DNA from: Pyrocephalus nanus
Lineage: Eukaryota > Chordata > Aves > Passeriformes > Tyrannidae
NCBI GenBank assembly: GCA_038380795.1
Contig: CM076260.1
Coordinates: 79,025,843 to 79,089,842 of the forward strand
DNA: 64,000 bases
Direction: 5' to 3'
The translations under genes and the position numbers were made by a program. Positions 1 through 9,100 of the stretch are shown here, piece by piece; position 1 is the stretch's first letter, and every line of letters begins with the position of its first letter. Under the pieces are notes generated by a model. That model was not told the DNA's origin, did no database searches, and worked only from the letters and a program-made list of their open reading frames with translations.

Positions 1-1338
1 AGATAGCAGAATTTACTTGTAGAAATTGTCCTATCTTCATGGATTCCATGCCTGACTCCCTTGTTCAGAATTTTCTACAGGAAAACCAGAATTTCACAGC
101 TTTTCTTTACTTTGTAGCTGAAGTAAAAACAACCTGCTGTATCTCCGTTCCACTCTGCCCGCAAAGCTAAGAAAAGCAGTGCTAACATGGAAACAGCAGT
201 CCTTTTAGGAGGCTCAAGGAGACATGATGGTATCGATATACATTAAATACCTTTTTCTTGCATTTACAAAAGTGGAAATGGTATTGCAAAATCTATGTCT
301 GCAACTACTCATGCCTTGGGTTTCATTCCAGTCATTTGAGGAAGCTTCCAAGCTGCCGCCTACAATCGAACTTTGACAGTTCACTTTCACAAGCTGGATG
401 TTTTCTGGTTTGTATGTTATCACCAGAATTTTAAAAAATTTTTGCCTATCAAATCCATTACAGCTGATGAAATACAATATAGGAAGAACCCATTGTTCTT
501 TCCAAAAGAATAGATATGGGAAACACCCACCATATGTCAAAAAACCCCAAACGAATGTACAATGAAGTAAGTTTGGTAACATATTATGTCAGAATGTTTC
601 TCTTCAAAAGAATTAAAGAAAACATTTTTATCTGATCCATTACAAATGAGATTTGGACAAAATCCTGTGTATTCCCAGCTGCATTATTCTCTCTATTCAG
701 CCAGCCTTCCTGATCTCCTTCAGACCAGTAAAGGGGTAAAAAAAGCCAACAACAACAAAACATTTACATGAAAGTGACAAAGAATTTAAGAAAATAATAA
801 TCAAAGAGTAAAGGGAGCTTCTTTGTGGTGTTTATGGTTAATTTTCTCTCCCGTTAAATAAAATTTAAAGTTGAGGAGTTTTCATATTAGCAGAGTTTAG
901 TAAGATGGACTTCTCAGCATCTGGACATACAGTAATTCCCAGAGGAAATTAATCATAGGAAATCACAGCATATTTAATCATGTCTTAGTTCAGTTTACAA
1001 AAACTGCCCCATCCCACACATCACTTTACAGACAGAAGCCCAAGGCCACGAACAGTCACAATGCTTTGAATGGCATTTCAAAGGAAAAAAAGATGATCAT
1101 CGCAGCGCTAGAACAGGCTTTATTCTTTCAAAGTACTTAAATATTTTATGAGTACCTTTGCTTTTACAGGGAAGAAAATAATTTCCTCCAAGTGCAGATC
1201 AGTGGATGCTATCTAATCTCCTGTCACAAGAACGCGATCCTTATGTATCTGCAACTTATCAGCATAAGCATCTACATCTCTTTTTTTTTTTTTTCCCCAT
1301 CAAGCACTGATGGGCTAATTGTTGGCTCATCTTAAGAA
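1..1338. other. AT-rich non-coding flank, probably first intron of the divergent minus-strand gene
   Basis: No reading frame here resembles a known protein. The longest, on the minus strand at 214-582 (122 codons), matches no family I recognise and shows no coding character. If the minus-strand splice donor at 2323-2328 is real, this stretch is intronic sequence of the divergent gene. A run of 14 T lies at 1281-1294, at the edge of the CpG island. I looked for the FHA-domain N-terminus of CEP170 on the minus strand and did not find it. Confidence 0.5.
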
Positions 1339-1447
1339 GGCCCTCAGAATACCAAGGAGGGCCCGCTGTCCCCGCTCCCGGCTCGAACGCGCACCGCTGC
1401 CCGGCAGCTGCAGGAGCACCGGGGGGGCGGCCCGGGGAGCGCCCTCC

Positions 1448-1460
1448 GCCCCGCCCCTCC
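1448..1460. promoter_or_regulatory. GC box cluster (Sp1/KLF type)
   Basis: A C-rich run containing CCCCGCCCC matches the Sp1/KLF GC box on the opposite strand. It lies at the far left of the CpG island, away from the SDCCAG8 start, so it would more plausibly serve the divergent gene or an alternative start site. Confidence 0.4.
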
Positions 1461-2294
1461 CTCCCCTCCCGCTTCCTCGGCCGCGCCGCGCTCTGTGCCG
1501 AGAATCGCCATCGGGTTTTTGTTAGCGCAGTAACCCGTTCGGCCCCGCGGCCGCCGCGCAAAGTGGGCCCCGCGCTGCCCCTCGGCACCGGGGACAGAAA
1601 CACGCGATTCCTTGTCTTCCCCGGGAAAGCGCCCCGAGAGCGAAAAGCTCACGCCTTCGGGGAAGGTGTTTTCGAGCGCAGGGGACCCGCCTCATCGGGT
1701 GAAAATACGCAATAAGAGAAATGGCAAAACCCGCAGATTTTCTCTCCCCCCCTTTTCCCAGAAGACATTATTTCAAAGGAGACGGGGGAAAACGCCGCAT
1801 CTCAAACGAAAAGTGTCACTGATTTTTAAATCTGGAGAAAGATGCCGCTTCCAGCCCCAGGGCGGTCAGTGAAAGGGGGCAACCGAAAAAAAAATAATTA
1901 AACCTCTGGAAAGGTCTCCGCTAGAATCACGGAAATCCGCCCGCGGGAGGGGAGGCAGGAGCGGAGCCCCAGGCCCGGGTGGGTGTGCCGGGGGCGCCCG
2001 GCAGGCGGAAAGGTGCAGGGAGACGCGGGCAGCGGGATCTGGGGGCGCCGCCCGCATCCTGCCTGAGGCGGTGCCCCGTGGCAGCGGCGACATCCCCCGC
2101 CCCCGGGCCCGGCGGGGACGGCGGAGGGGGAGCTGACTGTGCCCACGCAGTGCCGGGTCCCCCTCAGCCGGCCGCAGCCCCCCCGGTCCCGGCGAGCGGG
2201 GCCGCCTGGCACAATGGGCACCGGGCGGACCAGCAGCGCGACTGCGGCCCCACTCCCCGCCACGGCTCCCGCCCGACCCGCACCCGGGGCGGCG

Positions 2295-2315
2295 GCAGCA
2301 GCAGCAGCAGCAGCA
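2295..2315. repeat. (GCA)7 trinucleotide repeat
   Basis: Seven perfect GCA units lie inside the CpG island, just beyond the putative minus-strand donor, so the repeat would be at the start of the divergent gene's first intron. It could be length-polymorphic. It does not fall in the SDCCAG8 coding sequence. Confidence 0.95.
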
Positions 2316-2424
2316 TCCTCACACTCACCCCTCCGAGGAGGCTTCGCCGCGCCGGGGAGGGGCCGTGGCTCGCGGGTGCTCAGCGAGCCGGCATCCCGCG
2401 GGATGCGGGGGCGGAGCGCTCGGT

Positions 2425-2438
2425 GTCCCTCTGGCAAC
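2425..2438 (+). promoter_or_regulatory. RFX X-box-like element
   Basis: GTCCCT, two bases, then GGCAAC fits the degenerate X-box pattern RYYNYY-N(1-3)-RRNRAC used by RFX factors to switch on ciliary genes. The right half GGCAAC is identical to the vertebrate half-site; the left half is a poor match to GTTGCC. A second isolated half-site, GTTGCC, is at 2901-2906. Both SDCCAG8 and CEP170 are centrosomal or ciliary genes, which makes RFX control plausible. Confidence 0.35.
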
Positions 2439-2499
2439 GGCCCCGGCGTTATTCCCTGCACATAGCGGCGGGTAACGGGCACCGCGGCGCGGCCCGCAC

Positions 2500-2511
2500 T
2501 GCGCACGCGCC
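2500..2511. promoter_or_regulatory. NRF1-like palindrome 1
   Basis: TGCGCACGCGCC differs from the NRF1 consensus YGCGCAYGCGCR only at the last base. It sits between the two presumed divergent start sites. Confidence 0.65.
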
Positions 2512-2541
2512 GGGGGACGAGCGGCGGCGGCGGGGCCGCGC

Positions 2542-2553
2542 TGCGCCTGCGCG
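2542..2553. promoter_or_regulatory. NRF1-like site 2
   Basis: TGCGCCTGCGCG is a common NRF1 variant (TGCGCMTGCGC) and lies about 40 bases from the first site. Clustered NRF1 sites are typical of bidirectional CpG-island promoters. Confidence 0.6.
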
Positions 2554-2710
2554 GGCCGCAGACAATAGCGCTGCCCGCACCCCCGGGTGCCCCCCGTGCG
2601 GGCGATGGCCGGAGGTAAACGCCGCTCCCCGCCCGGTCCGCCCCGGCCGCCCCGGCACCGGCGCTGCGCCCGCCGCGGGCCCCAGGGCGCGGGCGGGCGG
2701 ACTTGCGTTG

Positions 2711-2722
2711 TGCGCAGGCGCG
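2711..2722. promoter_or_regulatory. NRF1-like site 3
   Basis: TGCGCAGGCGCG matches the NRF1 core with one substitution in the centre of the palindrome. It is the NRF1-like site closest to the SDCCAG8 start. Confidence 0.55.
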
Positions 2723-2786
2723 AGCGCGGCCGCGATCCACAACAAAGGGGAGAGAGGATGCGGCGACCACCCTCCCACCGCCACCG

Positions 2787-2804
2787 GGGGTGGGCGGGGG
2801 GCGG
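2787..2804. promoter_or_regulatory. GC box pair (Sp1/KLF type)
   Basis: GGGGTGGGCGGGGGGCGG contains two overlapping GGGCGG-type cores. It lies about 290 bases before the SDCCAG8 start codon, a typical proximal-promoter position. Confidence 0.5.
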
Positions 2805-2834
2805 CTAGCGGGGTCCCGCCCCCTGCGAGGCGGT

Positions 2835-2853
2835 GCATGCCGGGACGTGTAGT
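2835..2853 (-). promoter_or_regulatory. ZNF143/THAP11 (SBS-type) element
   Basis: The plus strand reads GCATGCCGGGACGTGTAGT. This is the reverse complement of the ZNF143/Staf consensus ACTACAANTCCCAGMATGC with about three mismatches. Such elements are usually within about 100 bases of a transcription start, which suggests SDCCAG8 transcription begins near 2850-2950. Confidence 0.65.
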
Positions 2854-3079
2854 CCTGGCGGAGGCATTCCCGCCGCCCGGAGGCGTGGCGCGTTCCCAGG
2901 GTTGCCAGGCTGAGCTGCGGCGCGGCCGGCGGGAACGGTCGGCGCTCGGGAGCCGCATGGGTTGCGCAGGTGGTTCCTCTGGGAGCTCGCCGCGGGAAGG
3001 CAGGACGAGCGGATCTACTGGGGCGCCGCGGTGTAGGGGGGGCAGCGCCGGCGGCTCCCTCGGGAGCGGCGGCGTCCTG

Positions 3080-3146
3080 ATGCGGGCGCCCCGCGGGGAG
3101 CGTGCCCTAGAGGAGTCCCTGGAGCAGTACCAGAGGCGCCTCCGAG
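3080..3146 (+). CDS. SDCCAG8: SDCCAG8 coding exon 1
   Basis: Encodes residues 1-22 plus the first base of codon 23 and ends in EQYQRRLR before donor GTGAGC. I chose ATG 3080 because it gives 22 residues up to the LR of the exon junction, the same length as in human. Its Kozak context is poor (C at -3, C at +4). An in-frame ATG at 2957 (G at +4) would add 41 Gly/Ser-rich residues, and no stop separates the two. The 5' UTR probably begins around 2850-2950. Confidence 0.88.
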
Positions 3147-6100
3147 GTGAGCGGCCCCGGCGCGGGGTGAGGGCGAGCTGCTCCATGCGCGCCCGGCCGC
3201 TCCTGCCCCGGTGTGCGCGGCTGGCGCGCCGCCGTCCCGCCACCTCCCGGGCGGCCGGGCGGGGTGAGGCGGCGCGGTCCCCGGCGGCGGCACTGGAGTG
3301 GTTCCTGATCCTCCCCGCAGCCGATGGCCGTGGCCGTGAGTGCTGTGGCACGGGCTGGTCCCATCGTAACTTGGCTTGGATGGGGTCGCTGCTGCTTCGG
3401 GTGAGGTTTTGCTTCTCGGGAGGGCTTTGGCCGCCGTTGAGGCATCGGGTTCTAGTCGTGGTAAGGATGAGCGCGCGAAGTGATAATGGTAGTGATTATT
3501 TCCCACGTCACTGGCTGTTTTCGTACCAGCCGCCTTGTCCACGAAGCGAGGTATATACGCTGGCAGAGAGCACTTCAGTCTCTCAGCTGTGACACCTGGG
3601 CTTCACTGACTTTCAGATAGTCTCTGTTTAGTAAGGAAGCGTCCAAATTCTGACGAAAGCCTGTAGGTAGTTTGTGGGTGGCACCGCACTTGACGCAAAA
3701 AGTTGTGTTCTGGGCACAGTGCCCACACACGACCTGTTGTGATGCTACTGAATTAAATGTATAGTTGTGATATAGGAAACATTGAAAATAAAAAAAAAGG
3801 AAATATTTTGAAATAGCTATTTGATTCTTAGCACGTATTTTGTATTTTCTTCTTGAATTAGCATCAGTTCTTTCCACTGATGATGTATTTCATTTGTTCC
3901 AGAAAATAGAAATTATTCTTCAAATTTTTATTTACTTTGCCTGTTGCTGAAGTGGGCATGGTGGTAATGCTGCCTGACACTTGCAGGTAGAACAGCTAAA
4001 ATGATTGTTTAACTGTGTGTAAGACTACTATTAGAGCTCATCCTATCTGATGATTAGACTTGTGTATTCTGTTCATAGAACTTATTTGCATTTTATCTTT
4101 GCCTAACTGGATCCCTTTACACTGGGTCCATTGTGTTTGTTAAATAATTTCAGAACCTGAACTTCTGGTGAACTGTTTCCCTTTACATTTTGAAAACAAG
4201 GATTTTTTTTTTCAAAGAGTGCCAAGATAGGTTTGATTTCATACATCCAGGGTTGCCTTCCAGTAGAAATCAATCATGTATTGCAAACATAACCCCACTT
4301 CATGGTGATATAACCTAAGTTCTGTTATATTTCTTGAAGAACCTCTTTTTTTTTTCCTCAGTGATGTACAATTTTTAACTTCTTTGAGCTGTGCAGTATT
4401 TCTCACATCATCACTGTTAAGAATTTACTGTAGGACAAACAGATCACTGTTACTTTTAAAGTGGTTAAGTCTGATTCTTTACTTATTTTTCTTCTATAGT
4501 TCTATACTTCTGTTCTTCTATACTTATTTTTCTTCTACATATTGATATTGTTCCTGTCATCTGGATTCTGAAATTTCAGGTGGCATGCCTTGGGCATTAT
4601 TTGATGGTTTCAAAAAGCAGCATTCTTTAACTGTCTGTAATGCTTGACATTATCTGCGCCCAGGCTGACACATGGCAAATAGGTTATCACCACCCATGCT
4701 GGACACCAGAAGAATCACTTTACAGCCTTACTCAGTTTGAGGGAAGGGTGTATAAGTTCTCAAAGAGTAATTGATTATTTCAGTGCCTTTATTGCAAAGA
4801 AAAATCACTCAGAAGACAGGGACCCCAAGTGTTCAGTAAACTGTGTCATGTGGCCAGAGGGCAGAAGGCTGGACCAAAAAATCTGATTGAGACCTAACTG
4901 GTCTTAGAACCCAACAGAGTGGCTTTGATAAAATAACAAAGATTCTATAATGCAGCTTGTCCTAAATAGTGTAGACCTCGTATAATGAAAGCCTGTAATG
5001 CTGTGTGTAGTTCTGAGTTAAGAGAGTGGTATTTTTACAGCTGGGGTTATTAGGTTACTGTGTTAACTTTCACACAGTTGAGATCATTCCAAAAGAACCT
5101 TAAAAACGTTAGGAGATAATAACATTTCTAATAAAAAGTTATTCTCAAGGGAGTACAAGTATTTTGTAAAGGAGAATAAGTGGTGTGCTATAGTATTCAC
5201 ATTAATAACTAAAAATTAACGGGCATAATGTGAATGTACAATGGGCCTTCTACTACTCTATTGCCAAGAGCAGGGTGTGATGCCTTCTTTTACTTTCCAT
5301 TTTTTTCCCAGCACCATTAAATGGAGAAATAGAGCCCACTTTTTTTTTTTTTTTCCTAGCATTTTTCTGGTTCCTCAAACAGGGAACATTTAACTTATTT
5401 TTTATGTTGAGTTTTCTGCCTCATCACTAAAGAGCACTGGCTCACTGTATAAGAGACAGTATAAGAGGAGGGGTAGACCATCCCTTTTAGGTTCAATCCT
5501 TGATACAGACATCTTGTAAATCTGCCCTAAGAAATTGTGGACAATTGTGTTCTGTATTCCACTGCATTACTGGGTGTGGTGTCAGAGAACGAAGATACAA
5601 ACTTAAGAGGAACAGATGAAAATATAGGACTTCTACAAATAAACTTTCATGTTGTGGCTGTTTTATGTGACTCCAAAAATAAAGTAGGAAAGATGTGAAG
5701 GCAAAGTCATCTTAGGAAAACTGAGCATGTGGCCCAGCTACCATCTCTCCAAGTTAGCTGTGACACTAAACCAGCCAAGAATTACACTCTAAATGGTAAT
5801 CTACAATTGTAAGCTTTTTTGTTTAGGCTTTTTATTTTATTTGATAATTGTTTCTAATTGTTCTTCTGAACACATAATGCTCATGTAAGGGTGGAGACTT
5901 TGGCAGAAGGAACTGGGAAATGCTTGGGAATCTTTCACACACGAGGGTTTCTATACCTTCGGCAGGTGCTTTATGCTCTGCAGAAAGTGTTGGTTTAGGA
6001 ACTCATGACAATGAACACTGTAGCTCCAGAGGACAATTTTCTCTTACAGATAGTATAATGCAAACTATGAAGACAATAAAGTCCAAGAAACCAAATTAAA

Positions 6101-9100
6101 AGGATTCATTATTTTGAAACAGCTGAGTATTACACACATCTTGGGATGTTTTGAGGCCTGGCTAACGAACAGCCTGGTGTTGCTCATTGTTGCATGTAAT
6201 ATCCTAACAGCACAGGTAGTAATTGATAGGATACTTTTAGTCTCAAAACTGCCATATATAGTATGTTACAAGCATGGTAGCATACCTGTGTTTGACAGCC
6301 AATAAAGAAGAATAGCTTCATGTCAGAATGATAAGTAAATTCCAAGATGGAAAAAAACCCCAAAAAACACATATAAGCAAATTCTGTTTCAGTATTTTTC
6401 AGCAGTTACTTGGCTGAAGTGCTATCTCAGAAGAGGTACATGATGTACTATTTTAGATTTTTAACTGTCAATAGAAACTAAGTAAAAGTTGATACACTTT
6501 TGCACAGGAATGGTTTCTTTAAATGGACATAATCTTTGTGTTTTCAGTAACTTGTCTAATTGTCATTTGCTGTTTCACATAAGTTTTACAATTTTTTTCA
6601 AGGCCTAAAGAATTGATGTAATTCCTTCTTCTCTGACTTTCTAAGGCCATATTCTCATTGGGAACCATGAGATATCAGAAAGCGAAGATGTTGAATTTAT
6701 AGCCAGTGACTTCATGTTCCTGTAAACATTATTAGAACTGGACTGTCAGCTTTAGATGACAGACTTATGGCAACTTTTTCATACAGTTGTAGTTTGTTTT
6801 CTTTAATTTAGGTTGCTTAATGCTTCTACCAGCTGGAGTTATTTTCCATGTCTTTCAGGCAATTCTGTTGTTTTGGATGGTTGGTTCCTTTACTAAACTC
6901 TCCATTAGCTCCCAGAGTATTTTCTATGGCATTTCTGAGTTCATGAATGAGGTAACTTTGATGCTTTCATTTAAAGGAGTGCTCTTTATAAGCAGTGTCT
7001 GAAAAAACATCTCTTGTTCAGGCAATGCTAACCCTGTTCAATGCCTTCTCTGTTTGGGTTTTTTTTCTGTTTTCACTTCAGCAGGAAACTGTTCTTACAC
7101 TGATATTTACTTTAATTTTTTTTTTTTTAACTATTTTTGTTTCCCCCCAAGCTGATTACTACTTTGGAAATATGGCTACCTCTTCATATTTCATTTTACT
7201 TCAGAGTTTCCTGACTCTATCTTCTATCTTCTTTTTTCTCCTTTTTTTGACAAGTTGAATGGATCTTTAATGTGCCTCTAATGTAAAAAAATATCGCTCA
7301 GCAGTAGTATTGACACTCCCATATTAAAAAAAAATAAATCCACCATTTATATTTATACAAAGATACTTCTATGGAAAAAGGTTACCTATATTATATTTTC
7401 AGGTCATAATACTTAGATTTTGTAGTTACAATGAGTACGGAAATTAACAGTAGTTATCAATGCTTCTTTCAGGGCAGCAAAGTATCTGTGTTCATCATGT
7501 AGAATATGTGTCATGTGATTTTCAAAGATTAATTAATGTTTCAGTCATGGCTCTATTGGTTTTGTCTAAAGCATTATGCTTAACTGAACTTAATGTAGTC
7601 CAGAGTTGCATTCAAGTTTAGATGAATTGAGGGGCAGGAATATCTTTGAACCCAGAATAATATGGTCTTGATCCTGGATTAGGATTGCTGGTTGCTTGTC
7701 TCTGAAATAATACGCAGTAATATATTTCTTTCTATGTATTGCTAAGGTGTTAGATAAGTTGTCTGCCTGTCCCTTGTGGCAAGTACTGCCTGGGATTCAT
7801 ATATACTGGTTGACAACTTGATAGCATTTTTGTGGAGCAATTGTGGTTTTTTGTTTTTTTTTTTTTTTTTGTTTTTTTGTTTTTTTTTCTAATGTATTGA
7901 CTTTGATCCCTCAAGTTTGGGTGCTAGCTTGCCATTTTTCATAATTGTCTCAGATCCTTTAAACACTGAAAACCAAAGAGCTTTAAGAAACAAGTAGGGG
8001 TTTTTTTTAAGTTTTAAGATGCAAGAGTCCAATTTCGATTATATCCTCAGCTATTCTTATAGGAAGTACCACATCAATGATATTTATCATAGAACAGGAA
8101 TACATGTTTGGATTTCATTCACAGAGTTTTTTTAAGATGTAGAAAAGAAAGATGCTGATTGATTTTGATATGCAAATCATAGGACTGCATGTGAGCAGTT
8201 TTCTGCAGTCTTTTTTACTGAGGTGCTGTTTCTGTAAAATGTAGTTTTACAGCAGTAGCCTAAATGAAAGAGTTGATTCTAGGAGCACATAAAAATTAAT
8301 TGCGTTTAAATTAATTAAAAAATTATCATATTGTCTTTAAGCAACGGTTCTTTGGTGTCCAGTAGTTTGCATCCACAGAGGTTTTTTCCATTTCTTTCAT
8401 ATTTAAAAAGGATATTTTTACATTGGCAGAAACAACAAACAACCCTTCCACTCAGTGACGCATCCCTTACTTTGGAAAAAAAAAAAAGCTATAATGTACT
8501 TATTCCCTTTTACACACCCAATTCCACTCTTTTTTGTTGTATAGCCAGACTGTCTTGAACCCCTAACTTTTAGTTTCTCAGGGGCAAGTGTTTTGCAAGT
8601 GATTTGCTTATGGCAGCAAGCAACATTTGCAATTTGGAAATAGGCAGGCTTTTAAGACATTTAAGCAAATACTTGATGAAGCTTTCAAGAATGTGGTGAC
8701 ACTATTCCAGAGGCAGGAAAGAGTAGTCAAAAAAAAAATAGACATCAGTGCCCCATTGATAATGGTTTTAATGTGTTCCACTGTTACTGACTGACCTGTA
8801 TATTTTATGGCAGAAGGGTATGTGGTGTAAGAAGATCATTATTACCTTTGTGGATCAAATAGTACCTTTGAGTTCAGAAGCTCTAATTTTACGAAGACAG
8901 AGAGAAGTTTTGGAAAAACCAACACATATGGGCGTGTTTTGGTTTGGTTTGATTTGTTTTGTTGTTTGTCACTGGCTATGGATCAAATATTGATACTTGA
9001 GTTCTCTGACAGACATCTACAGTGAATAGGGAAATGAAGGAACTTTATTGCTATCAGATAACACACCACATAATATGACATTGAACACTTCTTGGCAACA

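Larger units (their letters stand above)
2329..2560 (-). other. Candidate non-coding first exon of a divergent gene (probably CEP170)
   Basis: On the minus strand the sequence GGAGGG is followed by GTGAGT (plus-strand bases 2323-2328), a strong splice donor, within a CpG island and upstream of a plus-strand gene. In vertebrate genomes I know of, SDCCAG8 lies head to head with CEP170, whose first exon is untranslated. The right-hand boundary (transcription start) is a guess; the NRF1 palindromes at 2500-2553 would lie at or just upstream of it. The coding exons of this gene are not in the window. Synteny supports the gene name; the sequence supports only the donor and the promoter context. Confidence 0.4.
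1339..3450. promoter_or_regulatory. CpG island, probable bidirectional promoter
   Basis: About 2.1 kb of GC-rich, CpG-dense sequence interrupts the AT-rich background; density is highest at about 1350-1600 and 1930-3330. It covers SDCCAG8 exon 1 and the start of intron 1. There is no TATA box, but there are NRF1, ZNF143, GC-box and X-box-like elements, the usual set for housekeeping and bidirectional vertebrate promoters. Long reading frames inside it, including a 537-codon frame at 1979-3592, reflect the scarcity of stop codons in GC-rich DNA and are not evidence of proteins. Only the segment from 3080 to 3146 is convincingly coding. Confidence 0.9.

Noticed and set aside
214..582. 122-codon minus-strand frame at the left edge as a coding exon of the divergent gene
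   Set aside because: The translation does not resemble the FHA-domain N-terminus of CEP170 or any other family, and it is rich in residues expected from random AT-rich DNA.
2891..2909. Full X-box around GTTCCCAGGGTTGCCAGG
   Set aside because: The two GTTNCC words are direct, not inverted, repeats. Only a half-site remains.
1979..3592. 537-codon open frame across the CpG island
   Set aside because: GC-rich DNA has few stop codons, and long frames exist on both strands here. Only the last part, from 3080 to 3146 and possibly from 2957, belongs to a recognisable protein.
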